The notes beneath the pieces are model-generated. The model did no database searches and was not told the origin of the DNA. It was given only the letters and a program-made list of their open reading frames with translations. Positions 8,398 through 22,168 of a DNA stretch of 64,000 nucleotides are shown in pieces (position 1 is the first letter of the stretch; every line of letters begins with the position of its first letter). The translations under genes and the position numbers were made by a program. This DNA comes from Mycolicibacterium agri (lineage in GTDB: Bacteria > Actinomycetota > Actinomycetes > Mycobacteriales > Mycobacteriaceae), in assembly GCF_002553505.1 (NCBI RefSeq), contig NZ_PDCP01000010.1, positions 58,520 through 122,519 of the forward strand, read 5' to 3'.

Positions 8398-9902
8398 TGA
8401 GCAGCCAAATTGTCATTTCGGGGGCAGGGCCCAACGGCCTGTTGCTCGCCTGCGAACTCGCGCTGGCCGGCCTGAGCCCCGTCGTCCTCGACAAGCTGCC
8501 CGGGCCCAGCGAGGAGCCGAAGGCCAACGGCCTTGTGGGACAGGTGGTTCGGCAACTCGATATGCGCGGCCTCTACCATGCGTTCGGCGGCGAGGATGGC
8601 CCGCCGCAGCCCACCCACGGCTGGATGTTCGCCGGTATGCCCCTGAGTTTCCTTGGCATCGAGAACAATCCGATGCATGTCCTGCTGCTTCCCCAGCCGC
8701 GGCTGGTGCGCCTGCTGGAGAAGCGGGCCCGAGACCTCGGCGTCGACATCCGGTGGGGCCACGAGTTGACGGCATTGCGCCAGGACGACGACGCCGTAAC
8801 GTTGACGGTCACGACCACGCGCGGCGACTACCGCATGGATGCGCCGTATCTGGTCGGTGCCGACGGCGGTCGCAGCATGGTGCGCAAGGCCGTGGGCATC
8901 GACTTCCCCGGCCACACATCGCCGGTCGTCAGCCGCATCGCGCACGTGCATCTGCCCGACGAACTGCTGGTGCCCGGCCACGGATACGAGATCCCGGGCC
9001 TGGGTCTGCTGCCGTACGGGGTGAGTCGTTGGGCCGACGGCAGCATCATGCTGGTGCCGCTCGACCCCGAGCGGCCGTTGCTCGGCACCATCGAGTACGG
9101 CTGGACACCCGGCAGCGCCGACGGCCCGATGACGCTGGATGAGCTGCGCGCCAGTGTGTTTCGTCTGCTGGGCGTCGAGTTGCCGCTGGAGGCACCACGC
9201 AAGCCTGGCGCGCATGCGTTGCGTCGGCTCGACGGCACCAACTCGCGGCAGGCCGACCGGTACCGCGCCGGTCGGGTGCTGCTGCTCGGCGACGCCGCGC
9301 ACGTGCACTCGCCGATGGGCGGGCCCGGACTGAACCTCGGCATGCAGGACGCCGTGAACCTGGGCTGGAAGCTGGCCGCCGAAATGAACGGATGGGCGCC
9401 CGCGGGCCTGCTCGACACCTACGAATCCGAACGCTATCCGGTCGGGGAGCGGGTGATGATGCACTCGAAGGCCCAGCTGGCGTTGACGGCGCCCGGCCCC
9501 GAAGTGTCCGCGCTGCGTGAGCTTTTCGGCGAGCTGGCCGCCAAGACCGAGGTCGCGTCGCACCTGGCCGGACTGTTGGCTGGCTCCGACGTCCGCTACG
9601 ACGTCGGCGACGATCACCGGCTGTCGGGGTTCATGGTGCCCGACCTGGAGTTCGACGACGGCCGTCGCGTCGCCGATCTGCTGCAAGACGCGCGCGGCGT
9701 TCTTGTCGACGCCACCGGCGGTGCGGCCACGCGGGTCGCCGCCGATTGGCGCGATCGGGTTGACGCCGTGGGCGGTGACTTCGACGGGGCCGCCGCGATG
9801 CTGATCCGGCCCGACGGTTATGTCGCATGGGCGGCCGACACCTTCGGCGCCGACGACGCCGCAGCGTTGCGGGCCGCGTTGACGCGCTGGTTCGCCACCT
9901 AA
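8397..9902 (+). CDS. FAD-dependent aromatic-ring monooxygenase (PheA/TfdB family)
   Basis: About 501-residue class A flavoprotein hydroxylase using NAD(P)H and O2 to hydroxylate an aromatic or polyketide-like substrate. It has the three FAD/NADPH signatures: GAGPNG near the N-terminus, the DG motif VGADGGRSMVR in the middle and the GD motif LLLGDAAHVHSP followed by GGPGLNLGMQDAVNLGWKL. A thioredoxin-like C-terminal domain probably follows, as in this family. ATG 8397 is preceded by GGAGAGG and overlaps the TetR stop. Members of the same fold inactivate rifampicin or degrade phenols; which applies here is unknown. Confidence 0.88.
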   Translation: MSSQIVISGAGPNGLLLACELALAGLSPVVLDKLPGPSEEPKANGLVGQVVRQLDMRGLYHAFGGEDGPPQPTHGWMFAGMPLSFLGIENNPMHVLLLPQPRLVRLLEKRARDLGVDIRWGHELTALRQDDDAVTLTVTTTRGDYRMDAPYLVGADGGRSMVRKAVGIDFPGHTSPVVSRIAHVHLPDELLVPGHGYEIPGLGLLPYGVSRWADGSIMLVPLDPERPLLGTIEYGWTPGSADGPMTLDELRASVFRLLGVELPLEAPRKPGAHALRRLDGTNSRQADRYRAGRVLLLGDAAHVHSPMGGPGLNLGMQDAVNLGWKLAAEMNGWAPAGLLDTYESERYPVGERVMMHSKAQLALTAPGPEVSALRELFGELAAKTEVASHLAGLLAGSDVRYDVGDDHRLSGFMVPDLEFDDGRRVADLLQDARGVLVDATGGAATRVAADWRDRVDAVGGDFDGAAAMLIRPDGYVAWAADTFGADDAAALRAALTRWFAT

Positions 9903-9925
9903 GCCAACCTAAGCCAACCTAAGCC
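9898..9925. repeat. 10-bp tandem repeat over the monooxygenase stop codon
   Basis: The unit CCTAAGCCAA occurs 2.8 times without interruption. The first copy contains the TAA stop of the monooxygenase gene, so the repeat has grown across the end of the gene. Copy number may vary between strains. Confidence 0.8.
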
Positions 9926-9927
9926 CG

Positions 9928-9990
9928 CGCCGAGATCGACGAAATGGCGCGATCTACTCGCACTTTCCCGCCCAAATGTCGGTTTCGGCG
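9928..9990. repeat. Hairpin repeat, copy B (inverted orientation)
   Basis: Reverse-complement copy of the element at 7651. Arms 9928-9941 and 9977-9990 match at 11 of 14 positions. On the minus strand the loop reads through GGAAAGTGCGAGTAGATCGC, identical to copy A over most of its length. It sits between two convergent genes, where it could serve both. Confidence 0.75.
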
Positions 9991-10021
9991 CAAAGAAGCG
10001 CGCAAAGAAGCGCGCAAAGAG
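9988..10021. repeat. 12-bp tandem repeat
   Basis: The unit GCGCAAAGAAGC is present 2.8 times, directly joined to hairpin copy B and ending a few bases before the stop of the convergent methyltransferase gene. No coding role is seen. Confidence 0.8.
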
Positions 10022-10026
10022 GAAAT

Positions 10027-10770
10027 TCAGGTGAGCGTGGCGCGAATGGCGACCGTGATGTACGGCAGCGCCAGGCCGGTCGAGTTGGCCAGCCCCGGGT
10101 GGGTGGCCAACAAATGGCGCACCCGCTCAAGCGTCTGGGTGCGCACGTCGGCAGGCGAGGTGATGCAGTAGCTGCGCGACGCCACCAGGTCGATGAGCGC
10201 CTGCGGCGTCAAATAATTCGTCCACTCCACGTGATGGCGCTCGATGTTGCCGAACGGCTCCGACAGTGTGACCTCGTGGCTGAACGGGTCCTGCTCGTGG
10301 CCGATGATGTCGCCCAGATCCTTGACCCAGCCCATCCGCTCGTCGCGGGTGTTCCACACCAGGCCGAGCCGCCCACCGGGCCGCAGTACGCGCGCCACCT
10401 CCTTGATGGCGCGTTCGGGGTCGAACCAGTGCCAGGCCTGCGCGACGAGTACCGCGTCCACGCTGTCGTCGGGCAGCGGGATGTCCTCGGCCGTGCCCAG
10501 CAGCGCGGGCGTATCGGGCAGCGAGTTGCTCAGCAGCTCGAGCATCTCCGGGATCGGGTCGACCGCGACGACGCCCAGGCCGCGCTCGACCAGCCGCGTG
10601 GTCAACTTGCCGGTGCCCGCGCCCAGGTCGAGCACGTCGCGGGCGTTCGGCGGGAGCAGCCAGTCGATGGCTTCGGGCGGATACGACGGCCTGCCGCGTT
10701 CGTAAGCAGCGGCCTCGGAACCAAATGCGCCAAATGAGCGGGAACGTTGCTGCTGCTTGGATCGCGTCAC
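10027..10770 (-). CDS. SAM-dependent class I methyltransferase (Rv3342-like)
   Basis: 247-residue methyltransferase of the UbiE/type 11 group. It has the SAM-binding motif [12 protein letters not shown], an acidic motif II ([11 protein letters not shown]) and the AWHWFDPE post-motif typical of this subgroup. GTG 10770 overlaps the metX stop (GTGA), so it is the third gene of the metY-metX operon, as Rv3342 is in M. tuberculosis. Being in an operon governed by SAM level and itself using SAM, it may handle a by-product or end user of the methionine pathway, but the acceptor is unknown. Confidence 0.88.
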   Translation of the reverse strand: MTRSKQQQRSRSFGAFGSEAAAYERGRPSYPPEAIDWLLPPNARDVLDLGAGTGKLTTRLVERGLGVVAVDPIPEMLELLSNSLPDTPALLGTAEDIPLPDDSVDAVLVAQAWHWFDPERAIKEVARVLRPGGRLGLVWNTRDERMGWVKDLGDIIGHEQDPFSHEVTLSEPFGNIERHHVEWTNYLTPQALIDLVASRSYCITSPADVRTQTLERVRHLLATHPGLANSTGLALPYITVAIRATLT

Positions 10771-11888
10771 CGTAATGCCAGCTCCAAAGTCTCGCGGATC
10801 AGGTCGCCGACCGCCTCCGTCTCGACTAGGAACCCGTCGTGGCCGTAGATCGAGTCGACAACCTTCAACCCCGCACAACCAGGCAACAGCTCGGCTAATT
10901 CCTCCTGCAGCCGAATTGGGTAAAGCCGGTCGGAGGTGATGCCACCGACGACCGCGGGCACCGGGCAGCTGCGCAGCGCCGCCTCGATGCCGCCGCGGCC
11001 ACGCCCGACGTCGTGGCTGGACAGCGACTCGGTGAGCGCCACGTAGGTGCCCGCGTCGAAGCGGCTCAGCAGCTTCTCGCCCTGATGCTCGAGGTAGCTC
11101 TGCACCGCGTAACTGCCGCCGGCCAGCGGCTGCTCGTCGCCCTGACCCTGATTGCCGAAGCGGGTGTCGAGCTCCACCTCGCCGCGGTAGGTCAGATGCG
11201 CGAACCGGCGGGCGATCTGCATCCCGACGTCCGGCGAGCGGCCGGTGCCGTAGTAGTCGCCGTTCTGCCAGTTCGGGTCCGCCTTGATCGCGGCGATCTG
11301 GCTGCACTGGGTGCCGATCTGATCGGCGGTGGCACGAGCGCCCACCGCGAGCACCAGCGCCGACCGGACCCGGTCGGGATAGCCGATCATCCACTCCAGC
11401 GCACGCGCGCCGCCCATCGAACCGCCGACGACGGCGGCGACCTCGTGGATGCCCAACGCTTCGAGCGCGGCCACGTCGGCCTCCACCTGATCGCGGATGG
11501 TCACGAGCGGAAACCTTGAGCCCCAAGGCTTTCCGTCGCGGGCAAGCGAGCTCGGGCCGGTCGACCCGCGGCAGCCGCCCAATACGTTGGTCGCGACCGC
11601 GCACCAGCGGTCGGTGTCGATCGGCGCGCCGGGGCCCGCGATGCCGTCCCACCAGCCCGGTGTCGGATGACCAGGGCCCGCGGGACCGGTGATGTGGGAG
11701 TCGCCGGTCAGCGCGTGCAGCACCACCACCACGTTGTCGCGGTTGGGCGACAGTTCGCCCCAGCGCTGCACGGCGATGGACACGTCGTCGATCACCGCGC
11801 CGCTCTCCAGCGTCAGCGAACCGATGTCGACGATCGCCACCTCGCCTTCAGCGGGCAGCGTGTCAGTTGGCACGTCAAAGATAGTCAC
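10767..11888 (-). CDS. metX: Homoserine O-acetyltransferase
   Basis: Alpha/beta-hydrolase-fold acyltransferase that acetylates L-homoserine with acetyl-CoA, the first committed step to methionine. 373 residues. The nucleophile Ser is in GGSMGG and the catalytic His near the C-terminus in [14 protein letters not shown] and the [12 protein letters not shown] loop are typical of the family. It matches M. tuberculosis Rv3341 (named metA there). The GTG start at 11888 has AAGGA 7 bases upstream. It follows metY by 23 bases and overlaps the methyltransferase, so all three share the upstream SAM-IV riboswitch. Confidence 0.96.
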   Translation of the reverse strand: MTIFDVPTDTLPAEGEVAIVDIGSLTLESGAVIDDVSIAVQRWGELSPNRDNVVVVLHALTGDSHITGPAGPGHPTPGWWDGIAGPGAPIDTDRWCAVATNVLGGCRGSTGPSSLARDGKPWGSRFPLVTIRDQVEADVAALEALGIHEVAAVVGGSMGGARALEWMIGYPDRVRSALVLAVGARATADQIGTQCSQIAAIKADPNWQNGDYYGTGRSPDVGMQIARRFAHLTYRGEVELDTRFGNQGQGDEQPLAGGSYAVQSYLEHQGEKLLSRFDAGTYVALTESLSSHDVGRGRGGIEAALRSCPVPAVVGGITSDRLYPIRLQEELAELLPGCAGLKVVDSIYGHDGFLVETEAVGDLIRETLELALR

Positions 11889-11911
11889 GTCAAAGTCCTT
11901 ACGGCCGTCAC

Positions 11912-13422
<1,511 letters not shown>

Positions 13423-13603
13423 GACATGAAGCGTATCGCAAGCGATGTTACCGATGCCAGCGGGCTGATCATGATGGGATTTTGCGCGTCGGCGGGCCGC
13501 GGGGCATGGGGCAAATGACCCCATATCCAGCGATATCCAGGGCACGCGTAGGTTCGTAATCGACGCGATACTGGAAGCCGACACTGACGCCGGGGAGACA
13601 TCA

Positions 13604-15838
<2,235 letters not shown>

Positions 15839-15860
15839 GCCGCGCTTGTAGGCTGGCGGT

Positions 15861-17078
15861 ATGTCCAAGATCAAGGTCCAGGGCACGGTCGTCGAACTCG
15901 ACGGCGACGAGATGACGCGGATCATCTGGAAGATGATCAAGGAACAGCTCATCCTGCCGTACCTCGACATCAACCTCGATTACTACGACCTGGGTATCGA
16001 GCACCGCGATGCCACCGACGACCAGGTGACGATCGAGGCGGCCGAGGCCATCAAGCGGCACGGCGTCGGCGTCAAGTGCGCGACCATCACCCCCGACGAG
16101 GCCCGGGTCAAGGAGTTCAACCTCAAGCAGATGTGGCTGTCGCCGAACGGCACCATCCGAAACATCCTCGGTGGCACCATCTTCCGCGCGCCGATCGTGA
16201 TCTCGAACGTGCCGCGGCTGGTGCCGGGATGGACCAAGCCGATCATCATCGGCCGCCACGCGTTCGGCGACCAGTACCGCGCGTTCAACGCCAAGGTCGA
16301 CAAGCCGGGCACCTTCACGGTGACGTTCACACCGGCCGACGGCAGCGAACCGATGGTGCACGACGTCGTCGAAATCCCCGAAGACGGCGGCGTCATCATG
16401 GGGATGTACAACTTCAAGAAGTCCATCGGAGACTTCGCGCGGTCGACGTTCAACTTTGCACTGCAACAGAATTACCCCGTCTACCTGTCGACGAAGAACA
16501 CCATCCTCAAGGGCTACGACGGGATGTTCAAGGACGAGTTCCAGCGCATCTTCGACGAGGAGTACGCCGAGGAGTTCGCCAAGCGCGGGTTGACCTACGA
16601 GCACCGGCTGATCGATGACATGGTGGCCTCCTGCCTGAAGTGGGAGGGCGGCTACGTCTGGGCCTGCAAGAACTACGACGGTGACGTGCAATCCGACGCC
16701 ATCGCACAGGGTTACGGATCGTTGGGGCTGATGACGTCGGTGCTGATGACGCCCGACGGCAAGACCGTCGAGGCCGAAGCCGCGCACGGCACCGTCACCC
16801 GGCACTACCGCCAGTATCAGCAGGGCAAGCCGACGTCGACCAATCCGATCGCGTCGATCTTCGCGTGGACCCGTGGCCTGCAGCACCGCGGCAAGCTCGA
16901 CGACACCTCCGAGGTGGTGCAGTTCGTGAGCACCTTGGAGGACGTCGTGATCAGCACCGTCGAGGGCGGCCACATGACCAAGGACCTGGCGATCCTGATC
17001 GGCCCCGAGCAGCCGTGGCAGACCACCGAGGAGTTCCTCGGCACCCTGGCCGACAATCTGAAGGCCGCGCTGGCCTGA
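15861..17078 (+). CDS. icd1: Isocitrate dehydrogenase (NADP), homodimeric type
   Basis: 405-residue NADP-IDH of the eukaryote-like dimeric family, catalysing the same reaction as its upstream neighbour. Signatures: [14 protein letters not shown], the substrate-binding [17 protein letters not shown], the metal-binding region around [24 protein letters not shown] and the NADP loop [15 protein letters not shown]. tuberculosis Icd1 is Rv3339c (409 residues) at the equivalent place. It starts 22 bases after icd2, so the two are probably cotranscribed. Its stop is 11 bases from the convergent hydrolase stop. Confidence 0.96.
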   Translation: MSKIKVQGTVVELDGDEMTRIIWKMIKEQLILPYLDINLDYYDLGIEHRDATDDQVTIEAAEAIKRHGVGVKCATITPDEARVKEFNLKQMWLSPNGTIRNILGGTIFRAPIVISNVPRLVPGWTKPIIIGRHAFGDQYRAFNAKVDKPGTFTVTFTPADGSEPMVHDVVEIPEDGGVIMGMYNFKKSIGDFARSTFNFALQQNYPVYLSTKNTILKGYDGMFKDEFQRIFDEEYAEEFAKRGLTYEHRLIDDMVASCLKWEGGYVWACKNYDGDVQSDAIAQGYGSLGLMTSVLMTPDGKTVEAEAAHGTVTRHYRQYQQGKPTSTNPIASIFAWTRGLQHRGKLDDTSEVVQFVSTLEDVVISTVEGGHMTKDLAILIGPEQPWQTTEEFLGTLADNLKAALA

Positions 17079-17089
17079 GCGGTCGACCG

Positions 17090-17917
17090 TTATCCGGTCG
17101 CGCGCTTGTGCTCGACGTGCTCGTCGACGAAGTCGAGGATCACCTTGGTGACCAGCTCCGGCGCCTCGAACATCGGGATGTGGCCGACCCCGTCGAGGTG
17201 GGTGATTCTGGTGCCCTCGGGCAGGTGGGAGGTGAAGTGGCGGGTGAAGCGCGGGTGCGGCAGGACCCGGTCCTTCTCGCAGATCACCAGATGGGTCGGT
17301 GCTTGCGCGTCGGCGAGTTCGGAAAGACCGGGCAGCAGAAGCGATTTCACCAGCAGCTGGTAGTAGGCCGGGCAGTGTGCGAAGTCGTCGACGATGCCGG
17401 GCAGGTCAGCATCGTTGAGGGCGTCGGGGTGTGCGCTGATCGCGGGGTAGGCCAGCAGTTTGGCGAACGGCAGCTTCACCGCGCGCTGACCGAGGGCCTT
17501 GGTGACCAACCACACCGGAAACCCGCAGATGAACTTGAAGACGATCTCGAACTTGGCCGGGGTCCACGCGTGCCAGCCGCCGGCAGGGGCGATGCCGGTG
17601 AGCGTGCGGGCCCGGCCGCGGCGCTCGAGCTCGAAGGCCACCCAGCCGCCGAGCGAGTTGCCGACGATGTGCGCGGTGGTCCAGCCCAGCTCGTCCATGC
17701 GCCGCTCCATGTCGTCGGCAAGCTCGGCGGTGTCTAGGAACAACTGGCCTTTGATGCCGCCGTTGTGGCCGGGCATGGTCGGCGCCAGCACCTCGTAGCG
17801 GCCGGTGTCAGCTATCTGCGGCGCGACGTATTTCCACACGTTCTGGGACAACATGAACGGGTGCAGCAACAGCATCGGTTCGCCGGAGCCGAGGTGGATC
17901 GGGTCGCGAAGGGCCAT
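17090..17917 (-). CDS. Alpha/beta hydrolase (Rv3338-like)
   Basis: 275-residue alpha/beta-hydrolase. The nucleophile elbow GNSLGG carries the catalytic Ser, the C-terminal GVGHIP the catalytic His, and LLLHPFMLSQNVWKYV forms the oxyanion-loop region. Substrate unknown; an ester or C-C hydrolase is possible. ATG 17917 was chosen because homology begins at once (LRDPIHLGSGEP); the open frame extends upstream into the divergent xthA region but the added residues look non-coding. M. tuberculosis has a related hydrolase at the same position, split between Rv3337 and Rv3338. Confidence 0.82.
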   Translation of the reverse strand: MALRDPIHLGSGEPMLLLHPFMLSQNVWKYVAPQIADTGRYEVLAPTMPGHNGGIKGQLFLDTAELADDMERRMDELGWTTAHIVGNSLGGWVAFELERRGRARTLTGIAPAGGWHAWTPAKFEIVFKFICGFPVWLVTKALGQRAVKLPFAKLLAYPAISAHPDALNDADLPGIVDDFAHCPAYYQLLVKSLLLPGLSELADAQAPTHLVICEKDRVLPHPRFTRHFTSHLPEGTRITHLDGVGHIPMFEAPELVTKVILDFVDEHVEHKRATG

Positions 17918-18008
17918 GGAGCCGACAGTACAGCAGAGGGTGATACCGCCGGTACCGCGCAGGTCACCATGGCTGAGTGCGGTGACGGCTGGGCTAAGGT
18001 CAGCCGTC

Positions 18009-18824
18009 GTGATCGTCAGCACCATCAACGTCAACGGCATCCGCGCGGCGATCAAGCAGCGGTCGCAAACCAATCTCGGCCTGCTGCCGTGGCTGGCGAC
18101 CACCGCCGCCGATGTTGTCTGCCTGCAGGAGACCCGCGCCGACAACGACCAGCTGACCGCGGCGCTGCAACCTGCGCTTGACGACGGCTGGCACGTCGCC
18201 TCGGCGCACGCGCATCTGAAGGGACGCAACGGAGTTGCCGTGCTCAGCCGCAAACCGTTCGACGCCGTCAGGGTCGGCGCGGGCGCGGTGGAGTTCGACG
18301 CGCACGGCCGCTACATCGAGGTCGACGTCGGCGACGCGACCGTCGCCAGCGTCTACATCCCGACCGGCGAGGCCGACACGGACCGCCAGCTGGAGAAGGA
18401 ACGGTTCATGGCCGCCCTCGCCGGGCGGATGGCGACGCTGCTGCACTCCGGCCGCGACGCGGTGGTGTGCGGCGACTGGAACATCGCCCACACCGAGAAC
18501 GACATCAAGAACTGGAAGGGCAACCTGAAGAAGTCCGGATTCCTGCCCAGCGAGCGGCAGTGGCTGACCGACCTGCTGGCCAGCGGATGGGTGGATGCCG
18601 TGCGCAGCCTGCACCCCGGCGTGGCGGGCCCGTACTCGTGGTGGTCCTGGCGCGGCCGCGCCTTCGACAACGACGCGGGCTGGCGCATCGACTACCAGCT
18701 GGCCACGCCGGGTCTCGCCGCCCGGGCCAGCGCCGCGCGGGTCGAGCGGGCAGCCGCCTATGAGCTGCGCTGGTCGGATCACGCACCGGTGACCGTCGAA
18801 TATATGGCCATTCCGGCCCCATGA
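18009..18824 (+). CDS. xthA: Exodeoxyribonuclease III / AP endonuclease
   Basis: 271-residue Mg-dependent enzyme of the exonuclease III family, which cuts at abasic sites and trims 3' ends in base-excision repair. Motifs: ISTINVNGIRAA, CLQETRADN (metal Glu), YIPTGE, CGDWNIAHTENDIKNWKGN (Asp/Asn pair), PYSWWSWRG and C-terminal RWSDHAPVT with the catalytic His. GTG 18009 is used because the family starts at VIVSTINVNGIR; a longer frame reaches into the divergent gene. It precedes trpS by 26 bases. Confidence 0.93.
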   Translation: MIVSTINVNGIRAAIKQRSQTNLGLLPWLATTAADVVCLQETRADNDQLTAALQPALDDGWHVASAHAHLKGRNGVAVLSRKPFDAVRVGAGAVEFDAHGRYIEVDVGDATVASVYIPTGEADTDRQLEKERFMAALAGRMATLLHSGRDAVVCGDWNIAHTENDIKNWKGNLKKSGFLPSERQWLTDLLASGWVDAVRSLHPGVAGPYSWWSWRGRAFDNDAGWRIDYQLATPGLAARASAARVERAAAYELRWSDHAPVTVEYMAIPAP

Positions 18825-18844
18825 GATGGCCGTGAAAAGATTGA

Positions 18845-19867
<1,023 letters not shown>

Positions 19868-19904
19868 CAACCGAACAACCGACATAGCGCCAACGGAGGT
19901 CGGC

Positions 19905-20930
19905 ATGACCGAACCGGCCAAACCAGGAGTCCTGGACCGCTTCCGCACGCGGTACAAGTGGTTCGACCACGTCATGCTCGCCCAAGAGCGCTACAACGAC
20001 AGCAAGGGCGACTTCTACGCCGCGGGCATCACCTACTTCACGATCTTCGCGTTGTTCCCGCTGCTGATGCTCGCCTTCGCGACCGCGGGCTTCATCCTCG
20101 CCAGCCAGCCCGATCTGCTGGCCGAAGTCACCGACCGCATCAAGTCGACGGTGTCTGGTGACATGGGAGACCAGTTGGTGCAGCTGATGGAGTCGGCGAT
20201 CGCGTCGCGGACATCGGTCGGCGTGATCGGACTGGCGACCGCGGCATGGGCCGGGTTGGGGTGGATGGCCAACCTGCGCGAGGCGCTGAGCCAGATGTGG
20301 GGTCTGATGCGTCAGGACACGCCGGGCTTCCTGCGCACCAAGCTGTCGGATCTGGTCGCCATCGTCGGCCTGTTCGCCGCGATCATCGTCACCGTCGCGC
20401 TGACCGCGGTGGGCAGTTCGGGCGTGATGAAGCGCATCGTCGGATACCTTGGGCTGCAGGACCTTCCGGGCATCAGCATCGGCCTGCGCATGTTCTCGAT
20501 CGCCGTGTCGCTGCTGATCTCGTGGCTGTTGTTCACCTGGATCATCGCGCGGCTGCCGCGGGAATCGGTCAGTTTCCGCAGCGCCGCCCGCGCCGGGTTG
20601 TTGGCGTCGGTGGCGTTTGAGATCTTCAAGCTGGTGGCGTCGTATTACCTGAAGTCGGTGGTGACCGGTCCCGCCGGTGCGACATTCGGCCCAGTGCTGG
20701 GCCTGATGGTGTTCGCCTACATCACCGCCCGGTTGATCCTGTTCGCGACCGCATGGGCGGCCACCTCGAAAGAGAACCTGGAAGCCGCGCCGGTGTACCC
20801 GCCGACGCTGGCCCAGATCACCCCGCGCGTGCAGGTTCGTGAAGGGCTTGGCCCGGCAGGCGTGCTCACCGCGGCAGCCGTGGGAGCTCTTGGCGCGTTG
20901 GGCTTTTCGCGGTTGAGCCGCCGTCAGTGA
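19905..20930 (+). CDS. YihY/BrkB-family inner-membrane protein (Rv3335c-like)
   Basis: 341-residue polytopic membrane protein. The YIHY family core is visible: YNDSKGDFYAAGITYFTIFALFPLLM near the N-terminus and the C-terminal GPVLGLMVFAYITARLILFATAWAAT, with about six membrane segments and a short C-terminal tail. The exact function of the family is unsettled; members were once called ribonuclease BN in error. ATG 19905 has GGAGG upstream. The stop overlaps the convergent SMR gene by 7 bases. Confidence 0.88.
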   Translation: MTEPAKPGVLDRFRTRYKWFDHVMLAQERYNDSKGDFYAAGITYFTIFALFPLLMLAFATAGFILASQPDLLAEVTDRIKSTVSGDMGDQLVQLMESAIASRTSVGVIGLATAAWAGLGWMANLREALSQMWGLMRQDTPGFLRTKLSDLVAIVGLFAAIIVTVALTAVGSSGVMKRIVGYLGLQDLPGISIGLRMFSIAVSLLISWLLFTWIIARLPRESVSFRSAARAGLLASVAFEIFKLVASYYLKSVVTGPAGATFGPVLGLMVFAYITARLILFATAWAATSKENLEAAPVYPPTLAQITPRVQVREGLGPAGVLTAAAVGALGALGFSRLSRRQ

Positions 20931-21241
20931 CCAACCAGCTTCAGCCCGACGACACAGCCAACGATGCCGAGCATCAGCAAGATCTTGAACACTGACGTCG
21001 ATTCGGCCCCGGTCACCATCGCGTATGCCACCGTCAGCGCAGCACCGATGCCGACCCACACCGCGTAGCTGGTGCCCACCGGAAGGCTGCGCATCGCGAT
21101 GGCCAGGCCGATCATCGAAATCGCCAGTGAGACAAGAAACACCAGCGAGGGGACGAGCCGGGTGAGGCCCGCAGATCTACTCAGCGCGGTGGCCCAGACG
21201 GCTTCCATGACACCGGAAAGCACCAGAATCAGCCACGCCAT
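20924..21241 (-). CDS. gdx: SMR-family guanidinium exporter (Gdx/SugE type)
   Basis: 105-residue four-helix small multidrug resistance protein, working as an antiparallel dimer that exchanges substrate for protons. The essential glutamate is in LSGVMEAVWATAL; the YAVWVGIGAALT loop is the family signature. WATALSRSAGL and the guanidine-III riboswitch directly upstream point to the Gdx branch, which exports guanidinium, not to EmrE-type drug pumps. ATG 21241 has GGAGG 9 bases upstream. The 3' end overlaps the YihY gene tail-to-tail by 7 bases. Confidence 0.88.
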   Translation of the reverse strand: MAWLILVLSGVMEAVWATALSRSAGLTRLVPSLVFLVSLAISMIGLAIAMRSLPVGTSYAVWVGIGAALTVAYAMVTGAESTSVFKILLMLGIVGCVVGLKLVGH

Positions 21242-21259
21242 AAGACAACACCTCCGAGT

Positions 21260-21301
21260 GCGCCGTCTTGTCGCTGGCCGGGTACGGTGCTGCTCGTCCG
21301 G
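21260..21301 (-). promoter_or_regulatory. Guanidine-III (ykkC-III) riboswitch
   Basis: On the minus strand the bases from 21301 to 21260 read CCGGACGAGCAGCACCGTAC, then CCGGCCAGCGACAAGACGGC and GC. This matches the guanidine-III aptamer from Thermobifida fusca as I recall it: CCGGACGAG, CCGTACCCGG, ACAAGACGGCGC. The pseudoknot partners are conserved. The aptamer ends 4 bases before the GGAGG site of the SMR gene, which fits translational activation by guanidinium. A 15-base palindrome (TGTCACATCGTGACA, 21302-21316) abuts its 5' end. Confidence 0.92.
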
Positions 21302-21377
21302 TGTCACATCGTGACAGCCCCACCATAGCAACAGCCGCAGGTGATCTTCCAAAGGCGCTGTGTAAGAGGGGTGTTCG

Positions 21378-22079
21378 TCAGTTGGCGCGGCCGGATTCGA
21401 GCACCACGCAGCACCGGTCGGGCGCCGGGTCGAACACCACGCTCGGCCGGTGCCGCCCCAGCGCACCGGCGACGCCGTCGACCAGCGCCTCATTCATCTG
21501 GCAGACCAACTGCTTGTGCTCCTTCGCCAGCGCGTGAAACGGGCAGTTGGCCAGCACGACTCGCTGATCATCCGGGCGCGGCTCGTAACCGTTCGCCCAG
21601 AGGGTCGAGACCGCGAGGTCCAAGGCCGCTGTGGCGGTGCTCGGCGGTTCGTCGCCGGCCGCCGTGTCGCCGAGTTCGCGTCCGTACGTGTGCGCGACGC
21701 GGTACAGCACCTCCATGACAGGGGCGCCCGACGTGGTCGACTCGGTGATCGCGGCCGCCATCAGCCTGCCCGCGAGTTCGTACTCGCGGTCGGGAAGCGA
21801 CACTGCGACGTCACGGTCGGCGCGCCGGTACAGCTTCGCGGGCCTGCCTGCGCCGGGGCCGGTGCGTCCGCTGACGCGGGCGTAGAGGAAGTCGAGCAGG
21901 CCGTCGCGTTCGAGCTTGTCGAGGTGAAACTTCGCCTGGTGTGGCGCGATGTCCAGCGCGTCGGCGGCGACTTCGCGGCTGACCGGATCGGGTTGGGCGC
22001 ACACGAACAGGTAGAGGCGCCGCCGCAGGGGATCAGACAGCGCGCCGATGCCTGTGACGTCGCGTTCGTCAAAGGGCAA
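21378..22079 (-). CDS. SufR-like HTH regulator with C-terminal cysteines
   Basis: 233-residue winged-helix regulator of the COG2345/SufR type. The N-terminus is a DNA-binding domain (LSDPLRRRLYLFV, then DIAPHQAKFHLDKLERDGLL). The C-terminal half has spaced cysteines: NCPFH, LVCQMN about a dozen residues on, and RCC near the end, resembling the ligands that hold an Fe-S cluster in SufR. No suf genes are adjacent. The start is a TTG at 22079 with GAAGG 7 bases upstream; no ATG or GTG fits. It is divergent from doxX with repeated TTCTAACG sites between, suggesting autoregulation and control of doxX. Confidence 0.82.
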   Translation of the reverse strand: MPFDERDVTGIGALSDPLRRRLYLFVCAQPDPVSREVAADALDIAPHQAKFHLDKLERDGLLDFLYARVSGRTGPGAGRPAKLYRRADRDVAVSLPDREYELAGRLMAAAITESTTSGAPVMEVLYRVAHTYGRELGDTAAGDEPPSTATAALDLAVSTLWANGYEPRPDDQRVVLANCPFHALAKEHKQLVCQMNEALVDGVAGALGRHRPSVVFDPAPDRCCVVLESGRAN

Positions 22080-22088
22080 GATCGGACC

Positions 22089-22156
22089 TTCTAACGGAGA
22101 ACAGTCTTGACGTTACAATGTTGTCGTTCTAACGTGAATATTATCATCCGTTAGAA
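22089..22156. promoter_or_regulatory. Divergent operator region with three TTCTAACG sites
   Basis: TTCTAACG occurs at 22089-22096 and 22127-22134, and its reverse complement CGTTAGAA at 22149-22156. The outer pair extends to a 9-base inverted repeat (TTCTAACGG / CCGTTAGAA). The region is notably A+T rich for this genome and lies between the starts of the SufR-like regulator and doxX. It is the likely binding site of that regulator. Confidence 0.65.
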
Positions 22157-22168
22157 AGGAACAAGGCT

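Noticed and set aside
8298..9686. A 462-codon minus-strand frame opposite the FAD monooxygenase
   Set aside because: No domain; the plus strand has all three flavoprotein signatures.
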